Assembly: GCF_000344805.1 (NCBI RefSeq)
Contig: NC_020453.1
Location: 8,040,001 to 8,104,000, forward strand
Origin: Bradyrhizobium oligotrophicum S58
GTDB lineage: Bacteria; Pseudomonadota; Alphaproteobacteria; Rhizobiales; Xanthobacteraceae
Reading direction: 5' to 3'
DNA length: 64,000 nucleotides
Positions 27,835-36,761 of the stretch are shown in pieces. The stretch's first letter is position 1. Each line of letters starts with the position of its first letter. The notes beneath the pieces are model-generated. The model ran no database searches, was not told the DNA's origin, and worked only from the letters and a program-made list of their open reading frames with translations. Position numbers and translations under genes: made by a program.

Positions 27835-28679
27835 CACGCCGCTCCGCCCTGGCGCGCAAAACTGTCCTGCCAGCGCAATAGCGGCGCGGTCGATAGCTCC
27901 AAGAGCCAGTCGGTCGCCTTGCCGATAGTGGCGAAGATCACGATCGCAGCCACGATCTGCGCCGGCTTGCCGAGCTGCTGGCCGTCGATCAAGAGGTAGC
28001 CGAGGCCTTCCGAGGCGCCCATGAACTCGGCGGCGACGACGAACATCCACCCCAAGCCGAGGCCGACGCGCAGCGCCACGACATAGGCCGGCAGCACCGC
28101 GGGCAGGAGGATGCGGCGGATCATGGCCGGTCCGGACAGACGGAAGATGCGGCCAACCTCGACGATCTTGCGGTCGACCGACAGGATCGCGCCGGTCACG
28201 CCGAGATAGACCGGGAAGAACACGCCGACCGCGATCAGCGCCACCTTCGAGGTCTCGAAGATGCCGAGCCACAGGATGAACAGCGGCACCCAGGCGATCG
28301 ACGGGATCGCGCGCAGCGCCTGCACGGTGGGGTCGATCAGCCGGCGCGCGAGACCCCAATAGCCACAGATGCCGCCGAGGACCGTGCCGGCCACGACGCC
28401 GAGGCCGAAGCCGACACCGACGCGGATCAGGGTCGTGGTGATGTGACGGGCGAGCTCGCCGGAGCGGGCGAGTTCGGCGATGGTGGTGAAGACCTTTGAG
28501 GGCGGCGGCACCAAGCGACCGTTCGACCACCCGGCCCAGACCAAGAACTCCCAGGCCAGCGCCAGGGACAGCGGCAGCAGCAGCCCGAGCAGCGGCCGCG
28601 CCAGGCGCGTGGACCACGGCGTGCGAGCGGTCTGGGGGGCGGCGACGGTGGGCGCCTGCAGTTCGGCGGTCATGGTCAT
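27834..28679 (-). CDS. ABC transporter permease, SsuC/TauC type
   Basis: 281 residues with about six membrane segments. The EAA loop (VGRIFRLSGPAMIRRILLPAVLPAYVVALRVGLGLGW) contacts the ATPase. The stretch RAIPSIAWVPLFILWLGIFETSKVALI is the hallmark of the nitrate/sulfonate/taurine permease family. An ATG at 28673 is an alternative start. It overlaps the ATPase gene by one base. Confidence 0.93.
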   Translation of the reverse strand: MTMTAELQAPTVAAPQTARTPWSTRLARPLLGLLLPLSLALAWEFLVWAGWSNGRLVPPPSKVFTTIAELARSGELARHITTTLIRVGVGFGLGVVAGTVLGGICGYWGLARRLIDPTVQALRAIPSIAWVPLFILWLGIFETSKVALIAVGVFFPVYLGVTGAILSVDRKIVEVGRIFRLSGPAMIRRILLPAVLPAYVVALRVGLGLGWMFVVAAEFMGASEGLGYLLIDGQQLGKPAQIVAAIVIFATIGKATDWLLELSTAPLLRWQDSFARQGGAA

Positions 28680-28764
28680 AGTGAGAACGGGTCAGGGGTG
28701 GGAATGCAAGGCGTGTTGGATGCCGATGTTGGCGCGCGTCGAGGGGATCCAAAAGCGCCGCCAC

Positions 28765-28932
28765 AATCTCGGTGTCGTCCCGGCCTCCGCGCCGGGACCC
28801 ATACGCCGCGGCCGTTGTGGTGAGGGCGAGATGCCGCTCCAGCGTGCCTCAAAACACCTTCACGGCGTATGGGTCCCGGATCGGCGCTCGACAACGCTAC
28901 CGCGTTGTCGAGCTTGTCCGGGACGACACCGG
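28765..28932. repeat. Dispersed inverted repeat, family C, inside the importer operon
   Basis: Arms GTGTCGTCCCGGCCTCCGCG, CCGGGACCCATACGCCG and CGGCGTATGGGTCCCGG, GTCCGGGACGACACC. It occupies the 318-base gap between the substrate-binding protein and permease genes of one operon. A hairpin there could uncouple abundant binding protein from the membrane part. No gene is seen in 28680-28997. Confidence 0.8.
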
Positions 28933-28997
28933 TGTTTTATCGCGCCAGCGGTTCGTATCGCGCTCAATTTGCGGGCAGGCACGAGCGTGGGCTTACG

Positions 28998-29972
28998 TCA
29001 ATTCGTCGGCAGCGGCACCTGGTCGTCGATCAGGGCGTCCAGCGTCGCCTTCACATCGACCTTCGCGTCGACGACGCCGGCCTGCTGCAATGCCAGGCCA
29101 GCAGCCAAGATCGACTCGCGCTGGGGTGCGCCGATGCGGCTGTGGGTCAGCTCGGTGCGCTCCTTGAGCTGCTTGTCGACGACGGTCTCGGGCAACTTGG
29201 TCACGGAGATGAAGGTCTTCTTCAGCTCGTCGTAATTGGCCAGCGCATCCTTGCGCGCGACCTCGTAGGTGGCGAGCACGCGGCGGACGATGTCGGGATT
29301 GTCCTTCAGGAACTGCTCACGGACGTTCAGGATGCCCCAGGTGTTGGCGTCGGCCTTGCGGTAGAACAGCCTGGCGCCCTCCTCGATCTCGGCCTGTGCC
29401 ATCATCGGATCGAGCCCGGCCCAGGCATCGACATCGCCGCGGATCAGCGCCGCCTTGCCGTCGGCATGCTGCAGCAACACCGGCGTGATGTCCTTGTCGG
29501 TCAGGCCGGCCGACAGCAGCGCGCGCACCAGGAAGATGTGCGGATCGGTGCCGCGGGTGACCGCGACGCGCTTGCCCTTGAGGTCGGCGACCGAGGCGAT
29601 CTTGGAGTCCTTGGCCGTGACCAGCGCGGTCCATTCAGGCCGCGAATAGACGTAGATCGACTTGATCGGATTGCCGTTGATCCTGGCGACCAGCGCAGCA
29701 GAGCCTGCGGTCGAACCGAAATCGAGCGAGCCGGCATTGAGGAATTCGAGCGCCTTGTTGGAGCCGGCCGACTGGACCCAGACGATGCTGATGCCGTCCT
29801 TGGCGAACTCCTTCTCCAACAGCCCCTTCTGTTTCAGCACCAGCGACACCGGATTGTAGGTCGCCCAGTCCAAGCGGATCTCCTTCACGGGCTCGGCCGC
29901 GCGTGCAGCGCCGCATCCCAGTAGAACCACGGCCGCAACCGCAGCAAATCCGCGCCTCGTCAATCCACCCAT
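28998..29972 (-). CDS. ABC transporter substrate-binding protein, SsuA/nitrate-sulfonate-taurine type
   Basis: About 324 residues from the ATG at 29972 (GGAGGG with 6-base spacing); ATGs at 29978 and 29999 are possible. A twin-arginine-like RR begins the signal peptide (LTRRGFAAVAAVVLLGCGAARA), and cleavage after ARA is likely. The mature part EIRLDWATYNPVSLVLKQKG, then LDFGSTAGSAALVARING and KRVAVTRGTDPHIFLVRALLSAGL, fit periplasmic binding proteins for aliphatic sulfonates and similar anions. The exact ligand is not predictable. It precedes the permease and ATPase genes on the same strand. Confidence 0.9.
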   Translation of the reverse strand: MGGLTRRGFAAVAAVVLLGCGAARAAEPVKEIRLDWATYNPVSLVLKQKGLLEKEFAKDGISIVWVQSAGSNKALEFLNAGSLDFGSTAGSAALVARINGNPIKSIYVYSRPEWTALVTAKDSKIASVADLKGKRVAVTRGTDPHIFLVRALLSAGLTDKDITPVLLQHADGKAALIRGDVDAWAGLDPMMAQAEIEEGARLFYRKADANTWGILNVREQFLKDNPDIVRRVLATYEVARKDALANYDELKKTFISVTKLPETVVDKQLKERTELTHSRIGAPQRESILAAGLALQQAGVVDAKVDVKATLDALIDDQVPLPTN

Positions 29973-30167
29973 CGCCATCCCTCCAGCTTCGAGAAACATT
30001 GCTGTTGTTTCAAGGAGTTATGCCAGGGGTGCGCGAGAATTGCTTTTCCTTTCGACGGCATCGTTCAGAACGATCATCATGCCGTGACCACCGATGGCAG
30101 CATGGATCGATTGTTGCATTGGAAGTTTCGTGACAGCACAGGCCTTGTTCGATATCCGGTTGCAGCC

Positions 30168-32963
30168 ATGGACAGCGTCGCCCCGAATTCCCACCCTGAT
30201 AGCCTTTCCGATTTCGACAGCACCGGCATCGCGGCTGCGGTCGACGCGCTGGCCGCGCAGCATTCCGGCCGCGAGGACATGTTCCGCGCCGCCGTGGTGC
30301 AATTCCTCAAGGCCGAGCTGGTCAAGGCGCGCGCCGCAGCGCAAGCACAGCTGCTGAAGGACCGCCACGGGCGGCGCTGTGCCGAGCAGCTCTGCTTCGT
30401 GCAGGACGAGATCATCCGTATTCTCTATGCCGCCGCCACCCAGCACCTCTATCGCTCGCAGGTGCCGAGCGGCGCCGAGCGCATGGCGGTGGTGGCCACC
30501 GGCGGCTATGGCCGGGGCCTGATGGCGCCGGAGTCGGACATCGACCTGCTGTTCATCCTGCCCTACAAGCAGACGGCCTGGGGCGAGCAGGTCGCCGAAG
30601 CCATCCTGTATTCGCTGTGGGACATGGGGCTGAAGGTCGGCCACGCCACCCGCTCGGTCGATGAATCGATCCGGCAAGCGCGCGGCGACATGACGATCCG
30701 CACCGCGATCCTGGAGACGCGTTATCTCGCCGGCGACCGGCCGCTCTATGACGAGCTGGTGCAGCGCTTCGACACCGAGGTCGTCCAGGGTACCGCGGCG
30801 GAGTTCGTCGCCGCAAAGCTCGCCGAGCGCGAGGAGCGGCATCGCCGCGGCGGCCAATCGCGCTACCTGGTCGAGCCCAACGTCAAGGACGGCAAGGGGG
30901 CCTTGCGCGACCTGCACACGCTGTTCTGGATCGCCAAATACGTCTATCGCGTGCGCGAGACCGCCGAGTTGGTCGAGCGCGGCGTGTTCGACGCGCATGA
31001 GTACCGCACCTTCCGGCGTTGCGCCGATTTCCTGTGGTCGGTGCGCTGCAACCTGCACTTCGTCAGCGGCCGGCCCGAGGAGCGGCTGTCGTTCGATTTG
31101 CAGCGCGAGATCGCGGTCCGGCTCGGCTACACCAGCCATCCCGGCATGCAGGATGTCGAGCGCTTCATGAAGCACTACTTCCTGGTCGCAAAGGAGGTCG
31201 GCAACCTCACTGCGATCCTGTGCGCCAAGCTGGAGGACCAGCAGGCCAAGGCGGCGCCGGTGCTGAGCCGGATGATCTCGCGCCTGACCACCGGCTCGAC
31301 CTGGCGGCGCGTGCCGGAGAGCGACGACTTCATCGTCGACAACAACCGCATCAATCTCGCCGCGCCCGACGTCTTCAAGCACGATCCGGTCAACCTGATC
31401 CGCATCTTCCGGCTGGCCCAGAAGAACAACCTCGCCTTCCATCCGGATGCAATGCGCGCAGTCACGCGCTCGCTGAACCTGATCAATACCGAGCTGCGCG
31501 ACAATCCCGAGGCCAACCGGCTGTTCATGGAGATCCTGACCTCCAACGACGCCGAGGTCGTGCTGCGGCGGATGAACGAGACCGGCGTGCTCGGGCATTT
31601 CATTCGCGCCTTCGGCCGCATCGTCTCGATGATGCAGTTCAACATGTATCATCACTACACGGTCGACGAGCACCTGATTCGCTGCATCGGCTTCCTGCAG
31701 GAGATCGAGCGCGGCGGCATCGACGAGTTCACGCTGGCCTCGGACCTGATGCGCAAGATCCGACCCGAGCACCGCGCCGTCATCTACATCACCGTGCTGC
31801 TGCACGACGTCGCCAAGGGCCGGCCCGAGGATCATTCGATCGCGGGCGCCAAGGTGGCGCGGCGGCTGTGCCCGCGGCTCGGCTTCAACAATGCCGACAC
31901 CGAGCTGATCGCCTGGCTGATCGAAGAACATCTGACGATGTCCACGGTGGCGCAATCGCGCGACCTGTCCGATCGCCGGACGATCGAGAAGTTCGCCGCC
32001 GTGGTGCAGTCGGTCGAACAGATGAAGCTCCTGACGATCCTGACCACCGCCGACATTCGCGGGGTCGGGCCCGGCGTCTGGAACGGCTGGAAGGCGCAGC
32101 TCTTGCGCACGCTGTATTACGAGACCGAGCCGGTGCTGACCGGAGGGTTCTCCGAGGTCAACCGCGCCAAGCGCATCACCGCGGCGCAGGCCGAATTCCG
32201 CAACGCCTTCACCGACTGGCCGGAGGACGAGCTCACCACCTATATCGGTCGGCACTATCCGGCCTACTGGCTCAAGGTCGAGCTGCCGCGCAAGATCCGC
32301 CACGCCCGCTTCGTGCGATCGAGCGAGGATGCCGGCCACAAGCTCGCGATCAATGTCGGGTTCGATCCGGCGCGCGGCGTCACCGAGCTGACGATCTTCG
32401 CGATGGACCATCCCTGGCTGCTGTCGATCATCGCCGGCGCCTGCGCCTCGGCCGGCGCCAACATCGTCGACGCCCAGATCTACACCACCACCGACGGCCG
32501 CGCGCTCGACACCATCGCGATCTCCCGCGAATATGAGCGTGACGAGGACGAAGGCCGCCGCGCAACCCGGATCGGCGAGACCATCGAGCAGGTGCTGGAA
32601 GGCAAGCTGCGGCTGCCCGACGCCGTGGCGCGGCGGACCACGCGCGGCAAGCAGCACAAGGCGTTCTCGGTCGAGCCGGAAGTGACGATCAACAATCAAT
32701 GGTCGGAGCTCTACACCGTGATCGAGGTCTCCGGCCTCGACCGCCCCGGCCTGCTGTATGAGCTGACGACGGCGATCTCGAAGTTGAACCTCAACATCGC
32801 GTCCGCCCATGTCGCCACCTTCGGCGAACGCGCCCGTGACGTGTTCTACGTCACCGACCTGCTGGGCGCGCAGATCAACGCGCCTACGCGGCAGGCCGCG
32901 ATCAAGAGCGCGCTGCTGCATCTGCTGGCGAGCGACGACTCGGCGGCGCAGCCGGCGGCATGA
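30168..32963 (+). CDS. glnD: [Protein-PII] uridylyltransferase / uridylyl-removing enzyme
   Basis: 931 residues from the ATG at 30168, the usual length. Domains in order: nucleotidyltransferase with GGYGRGLMAPESDIDLLFIL (about 110-128), the PII-UTase helical part, the HD hydrolase with YITVLLHDVAKGRPEDHS (about 545), and two C-terminal ACT domains (about 730 and 850; LYTVIEVSGLDRPGLLYELT). GlnD adds UMP to PII (GlnB/GlnK) under nitrogen limitation and removes it when glutamine binds the ACT domains. It is the main nitrogen sensor upstream of NtrBC and of glutamine synthetase adenylylation. It is divergent from the sulfonate-type importer. Confidence 0.98.
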   Translation: MDSVAPNSHPDSLSDFDSTGIAAAVDALAAQHSGREDMFRAAVVQFLKAELVKARAAAQAQLLKDRHGRRCAEQLCFVQDEIIRILYAAATQHLYRSQVPSGAERMAVVATGGYGRGLMAPESDIDLLFILPYKQTAWGEQVAEAILYSLWDMGLKVGHATRSVDESIRQARGDMTIRTAILETRYLAGDRPLYDELVQRFDTEVVQGTAAEFVAAKLAEREERHRRGGQSRYLVEPNVKDGKGALRDLHTLFWIAKYVYRVRETAELVERGVFDAHEYRTFRRCADFLWSVRCNLHFVSGRPEERLSFDLQREIAVRLGYTSHPGMQDVERFMKHYFLVAKEVGNLTAILCAKLEDQQAKAAPVLSRMISRLTTGSTWRRVPESDDFIVDNNRINLAAPDVFKHDPVNLIRIFRLAQKNNLAFHPDAMRAVTRSLNLINTELRDNPEANRLFMEILTSNDAEVVLRRMNETGVLGHFIRAFGRIVSMMQFNMYHHYTVDEHLIRCIGFLQEIERGGIDEFTLASDLMRKIRPEHRAVIYITVLLHDVAKGRPEDHSIAGAKVARRLCPRLGFNNADTELIAWLIEEHLTMSTVAQSRDLSDRRTIEKFAAVVQSVEQMKLLTILTTADIRGVGPGVWNGWKAQLLRTLYYETEPVLTGGFSEVNRAKRITAAQAEFRNAFTDWPEDELTTYIGRHYPAYWLKVELPRKIRHARFVRSSEDAGHKLAINVGFDPARGVTELTIFAMDHPWLLSIIAGACASAGANIVDAQIYTTTDGRALDTIAISREYERDEDEGRRATRIGETIEQVLEGKLRLPDAVARRTTRGKQHKAFSVEPEVTINNQWSELYTVIEVSGLDRPGLLYELTTAISKLNLNIASAHVATFGERARDVFYVTDLLGAQINAPTRQAAIKSALLHLLASDDSAAQPAA

Positions 32964-33055
32964 GCGAACGCCGTGCGGCATTCGGCCGCTCGGGGCAGAT
33001 TTGATCGAGGGACCAGCACCACCGCCGGTCCCGGCAGGCTTGGGGGAGCCGAACC

Positions 33056-33421
33056 ATGGCATTGATTGCAAACATCGTCGTCGGACTAATCGGCCTGCTG
33101 CACGTCTACATTCTCGTGCTCGAGATGTTTCTCTGGACCAAGCCGGCTGGCTTGAGGGCCTTCAACAACACCCCGGAGCGGGCGGAGGCGACCAAGGTGC
33201 TCGGCGCCAATCAGGGCCTCTATAACGGCTTCCTCGCCGCCGGCCTGTTCTGGGGCCTGGCGCACCCGGCGCCGGCGTTCGCTTTCCAGATCAAGATCTT
33301 CTTCCTGCTCTGCGTGCTGGTCGCCGGGCTCTACGGCGCCACCACCGCGAGCCGCAAGATCCTGTTCATCCAGAGCGTGCCGGCCACGATCGGCTTGATT
33401 CTGGTCTGGCTCGCGGGCTGA
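33056..33421 (+). CDS. DUF1304 family membrane protein
   Basis: 121 residues with four hydrophobic helices. HVYILVLEMFLWTKPAGLRAF and LGANQGLYNGFLAAGLFWGL are the conserved parts of DUF1304, a family of small four-helix membrane proteins of unknown function. It has GGGGGAG-like purines about 10 bases before the ATG and stands alone 92 bases after glnD. Confidence 0.88.
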   Translation: MALIANIVVGLIGLLHVYILVLEMFLWTKPAGLRAFNNTPERAEATKVLGANQGLYNGFLAAGLFWGLAHPAPAFAFQIKIFFLLCVLVAGLYGATTASRKILFIQSVPATIGLILVWLAG

Positions 33422-33444
33422 GCCGGGCTGCACCGCCACCACAG

Positions 33445-33630
33445 CTGTCGTCCCGGGCTAGCACGGCGGCGCAGAGCGCCGGCATGCGCTGACGCGGGAC
33501 CCATAGTCCCAGGCGAAGCTTGGGGCAGGATCGCCACTCCGAGTCCTCGCCACACGACGGCCTGCGGCTATGGATCCCGGGTCTGCGCCCTGTCGTCGCT
33601 ACGCGACGTCAGGGCTTGGCCGGGACGACA
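33445..33630. repeat. Dispersed inverted repeat, family C, diverged copy
   Basis: GTCGTCCCGGGCTAGC, GCGGGACCCATAGTCCCAGG, ATGGATCCCGGGTCTGCGCC and TGGCCGGGACGACACC pair as outer and inner arms. It fills most of 33422-33750, where no gene is seen. Confidence 0.75.
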
Positions 33631-33754
33631 CCTGGCTTAGGGAAACAGCCTGGCTCGCACGGCTTGAATTCACGATCAGAGAGCTCGCATCCTGGGCCCC
33701 GTGCCGAGCGGAACTGCCGCACCCCTGCCCGCTCGCCTTGCGTCCGCCAAGCCG

Positions 33755-33792
33755 TTCCTCCACACTGCCGGCAGCGATGGCGCCCTTTGGGC
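33755..33792 (+). promoter_or_regulatory. Conserved leader block upstream of first Liv-type binding protein
   Basis: TTCCTCCACACT followed by GCAGCGATGGCG and, after a gap, GCATAACAATCAGGAGGAAC is shared, with a few changes, with 35258-35310 before the second paralogue. The two copies keep similar order and distance to the start codon. It may hold a common promoter or RNA element. Confidence 0.5.
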
Positions 33793-33831
33793 AGACCAGC
33801 CGCATAACAATCAGGAGGAACGATAGACCCC

Positions 33832-35058
33832 ATGAGACAGGGAATTTTCCGTCTTGCAGGGGCGGCCGCTTTGGCCGTCACCCTCTCCGTGACCTCGGCT
33901 TCAGCCCAGAAGAAGTACGATCCCGGTGCCTCGGATACCGAGATCAAGATCGGCCAGACCGTGCCGTTCTCGGGTCCCGCCTCGGCTTACGCCTCGATCG
34001 GCAAGACGCAGGCCGCCTATTTCAACATGATCAACGAGCAGGGCGGCATCAACGGCCGCAAGATCAAGCTGGTCCAGTATGACGACGCCTATTCGCCGCC
34101 AAAGGCCGTCGAGCAGGTGCGCAAGCTGGTCGAGGACGACGAGGTGCTGCTGACCTTCCAGATCATCGGCACGCCATCCAACGCCGCCGTGCAGAAATAC
34201 CTCAATACCAAGAAGGTGCCGCAGTTGTTCGCCGCGACCGGCGCGACCAAGTTCACCGACCCGAAGAACTTCCCCTGGACGATGGGATACAATCCCAACT
34301 ACTTCACCGAGGGCCGCATCTACGGCCAGTACATTCTGAAGGAGCATCCCAACGCCAAGATCGGCGTGCTCTATCAGAACGACGATCTCGGCAAGGACTA
34401 CCTGAACGGCATCAAGGCCGGCCTGGGCGACAAGGCGTCAACCATGATCGTCGCCGAAGCATCCTACGAAGTCTCCGATCCCACCATCGACTCACAGCTT
34501 CTCAAGCTGAAGGCGGCCGGCGCCGACCTTCTGTTCTCCGCATCGACGCCGAAGCAGGCCGCGCAGGCGATCAAGAAGCTGCACGAGCTCGATTGGAAGC
34601 CGGTGCACATCGTCGACATCAATGCGACGTCGGTGGGCGCGGTGCTTCAGCCGGCCGGCCTGGACGCGTCCAAGGGCGTGATCTCGGTCAATTACGGCAA
34701 GGACCCGCTCGATCCGCAGTGGAAGGACGACCCGGGCATGAAGCGCTATTTCGACTTCATGGCCAAGTACTATCCGGACGGCGACAAGAATTCCAACTTC
34801 AACGTCTATGGCTACGGCAACGCACAGCTCCTGGTGACGGTGCTGCAGATGTGCGGCGACAACCTGACGCGTGAGAACGTCATGAAGCAGGCGGCGTCGC
34901 TCAAGGACGTCGTCGGCGACCTGTCGCTGCCGGGCATGAAGATCAATACCTCGCCGACCGACTACCGCGTCAACAAGCAGTTGCAGATGATGCGATTCAA
35001 CGGCGAGCGCTGGGAGCTGTTCGGCCCGATCCTGGAGGACAAGGGCGCGGCGGGTTAG
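33832..35058 (+). CDS. Liv-type (branched-chain amino acid/amide family) ABC substrate-binding protein, copy 1
   Basis: 408 residues with a signal peptide (about 1-24, cut near SASA-QKKYD). The type I periplasmic binding fold is shown by EIKIGQTVPFSGPASAYASIGK, FNMINEQGGINGRKIKLVQYDD and KIGVLYQNDDLGKDYLNG. Such proteins bind amino acids, urea, or aromatic acids and deliver them to a LivHMGF-type importer. No permease or ATPase gene is next to it, so it is an orphan binding protein. The next gene is a close paralogue of the same length. A good terminator follows at 35169-35196. Confidence 0.93.
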   Translation: MRQGIFRLAGAAALAVTLSVTSASAQKKYDPGASDTEIKIGQTVPFSGPASAYASIGKTQAAYFNMINEQGGINGRKIKLVQYDDAYSPPKAVEQVRKLVEDDEVLLTFQIIGTPSNAAVQKYLNTKKVPQLFAATGATKFTDPKNFPWTMGYNPNYFTEGRIYGQYILKEHPNAKIGVLYQNDDLGKDYLNGIKAGLGDKASTMIVAEASYEVSDPTIDSQLLKLKAAGADLLFSASTPKQAAQAIKKLHELDWKPVHIVDINATSVGAVLQPAGLDASKGVISVNYGKDPLDPQWKDDPGMKRYFDFMAKYYPDGDKNSNFNVYGYGNAQLLVTVLQMCGDNLTRENVMKQAASLKDVVGDLSLPGMKINTSPTDYRVNKQLQMMRFNGERWELFGPILEDKGAAG

Positions 35059-35072
35059 TTCACGCTCACTGT

Positions 35073-35152
35073 CGTTCCGGGGCGCCGCGCAACGACGAAC
35101 CCGGAACCTCGAGGTTCCGGGTTCGCGCTGCGCGCGCCGCGGAATGACGTGA
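35073..35152. repeat. Dispersed inverted repeat, family F, third copy
   Basis: GTCGTTCCGGGGCGCCGCGC and GCGCGCGCCGCGGAATGACG form outer arms; GAACCCGGAACCTCGAGGTT is an inner self-complementary block. It lies 14 bases after the first binding-protein gene. Confidence 0.75.
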
Positions 35153-35168
35153 TCAACATCGAAGGTAC

Positions 35169-35196
35169 GGGGCTGCGCGAAGGCGCGGCCCCGTTT
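35169..35196 (+). terminator. Rho-independent terminator of the first binding-protein gene
   Basis: GGGGCTGCGC and GCGCGGCCCC form a 10-bp stem (one G.U) with a GAAG tetraloop, followed by GTTTT. It is 110 bases after the stop codon, which indicates that the two paralogues are transcribed separately. Confidence 0.75.
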
Positions 35197-35257
35197 TGCG
35201 TTGCGGCACGAATTGCGCTCTCTCGCCGCTCCTTGAAACGTTGCCTTGTCGACTTGC

Positions 35258-35310
35258 TTCCTCCACACTCGCGTGCAGCGATGGCGACATAACAACCAAG
35301 AAGAACCATC
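35258..35310 (+). promoter_or_regulatory. Conserved leader block upstream of second Liv-type binding protein
   Basis: TTCCTCCACACT, GTGCAGCGATGGCG and ACATAACAACCAAGAAGAAC align with 33755-33809 upstream of copy 1. It is the only part of the spacer that is shared, so either the duplicated unit included the promoter or the element is under selection. Confidence 0.5.
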
Positions 35311-35338
35311 GACAAACATCACCGGAGGGAGGACTCGC

Positions 35339-36574
35339 ATGAGAACGTCACTGTTCGGTCTCGGTGCAATGGCGCTCGCTGCGTCGCTTGCCATTGCTCT
35401 GCCTGCGTCATCGGCCGACGCCCAGAAGAAATACGACACCGGCGCAACCGATACCGAGATCAAGATCGGCCAGACCGTGCCGTTCTCCGGTCCGGCTTCC
35501 GCCTATGCCGGGATCGGCAAGACCCAGGCCGCCTATCTGAAGATGATCAACGAGAAGGGTGGCATCAACGGCCGAAAGCTCAACCTCATCCAGTATGACG
35601 ATGCCTATTCGCCGCCCAAGGCGGTCGAGCAGGTGCGCAAGCTGGTGGAAAGCGACGAGGTGCTGTTCACCTTCCAGATCATCGGCACGCCCTCCAACGC
35701 CGCCGTGCAGAAGTACCTCAACGGCAAGAAGGTGCCGCAGCTGCTGGCATCGACGGGCGCCTCGCGCTTCACCGACCCGCAGAATTTTCCATGGACCATC
35801 GCCTACAATCCGAACTACCAGTCGGAGGGGCGCATTTACGCGAAATACATTCTCGCCAACCACCCCAACGCCAAGATCGGCATCCTCTACCAGAACGACG
35901 ATCTCGGCCGCGACTACATCGCCGGCCTGAAGAGTGGCCTCGGCGCCAAGGCCGACACGATGATCGTCTCGGAGGCGTCCTACGAACTGTCCGATCCGAC
36001 CGTCGACTCGCAGATCGTCAAGCTGAAATCATCCGGCGCCGACCTGCTCTACAACGCCTCGACACCGAAATTCGCGGCGCAGGCGATCAAGAAGCTCGCC
36101 GACCTCGGCTGGAAACCGGTGCACATCCTCGACATCAATGCGAGCCCGGTGTCGGCGACGCTGAAGCCTGCCGGACTCGACATCTCCAAGGACATCATCA
36201 GCACCAATTACGGCAAGGACCCGGCCGATCCGCAATGGAAGGACGATGCCGGCGTGAAGGCGTATTTCGAGTTCATGGACAAATATTACCCGGAGGGCGA
36301 CAAGCTCAACACGGTCAACACCTATGGCTATTCGACCGCGGAGCTGCTGGTGCAGATCCTGCGCCAATGCAGCGACGACCTGACGCGTGAGAACGTCATG
36401 CGGCAGGCCGCCAGCATCAAGGGCTACGTGCCGAGCCTGGCGCTACCCGGCCTGTCGATCACGACGTCGCCGACCGACTTTCGCGTCAACAAGCAGATGC
36501 AGATGATGAAGTTCAACGGCGAGCGCTGGGAGCTGTTCGGCCCGATCATCGAGGATACGGGGGCGGCGGGGTAA
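35339..36574 (+). CDS. Liv-type ABC substrate-binding protein, copy 2 (tandem paralogue)
   Basis: 411 residues; the ATG at 35339 has GGAGGGAGG upstream. The signal peptide runs to about residue 28 (ADA-QKKYD). The mature protein is very close to copy 1, e.g. EIKIGQTVPFSGPASAYAGI and YDDAYSPPKAVEQVRKLVE. Differences cluster where the ligand cleft is expected (QLLASTGASRF against QLFAATGATKF; DINASPVSATLKPAGLDISK against DINATSVGAVLQPAGLDASK). This suggests different ligand preference after duplication. No transporter genes are adjacent. Confidence 0.93.
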   Translation: MRTSLFGLGAMALAASLAIALPASSADAQKKYDTGATDTEIKIGQTVPFSGPASAYAGIGKTQAAYLKMINEKGGINGRKLNLIQYDDAYSPPKAVEQVRKLVESDEVLFTFQIIGTPSNAAVQKYLNGKKVPQLLASTGASRFTDPQNFPWTIAYNPNYQSEGRIYAKYILANHPNAKIGILYQNDDLGRDYIAGLKSGLGAKADTMIVSEASYELSDPTVDSQIVKLKSSGADLLYNASTPKFAAQAIKKLADLGWKPVHILDINASPVSATLKPAGLDISKDIISTNYGKDPADPQWKDDAGVKAYFEFMDKYYPEGDKLNTVNTYGYSTAELLVQILRQCSDDLTRENVMRQAASIKGYVPSLALPGLSITTSPTDFRVNKQMQMMKFNGERWELFGPIIEDTGAAG

Positions 36575-36602
36575 GCCCGCGCTGCTTCCGCATCCACAAC
36601 TG

Positions 36603-36737
36603 TCATGCCCCGCGCAGGCGGGCATCCAGTACGCGGCGGCCTCTCCGCTGATCACAACTGCCTCTGGAATACTGGGTCACCCGCTGGAGCCTGTCATCGG
36701 GCGGCGCGTCCGCGCCGACCCGGTGGCGGGTGACGAC
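36603..36737. repeat. Dispersed palindrome, family B, extended copy
   Basis: TCATGCCCCGCGCAGGCGGG, CATCCAGTACGCGGCGGCCT and TGGAATACTGGGTCACCCGC, then GGTGGCGGGTGACGAC. It shares the first two blocks almost exactly with 38417-38500. Confidence 0.75.
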
Positions 36738-36761
36738 ACCGTTTGTTCAGGCGAAGACCGG

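Noticed and set aside
27837..28764. N-terminal extension of the ABC ATPase frame, giving a 571-residue protein
   Set aside because: The extension is the permease gene read out of frame. The TGATG overlap at 27836-27832 gives the proper ATPase start.
30018..33071. 1017-codon open frame on the minus strand opposite glnD, and similar long frames at 10869-13532, 41463-44024, 53945-56161 and 3094-5448
   Set aside because: They mirror clear genes on the other strand, have His/Arg/Gly/Asp-rich shadow composition and no recognisable motifs. High GC makes long antisense frames common.
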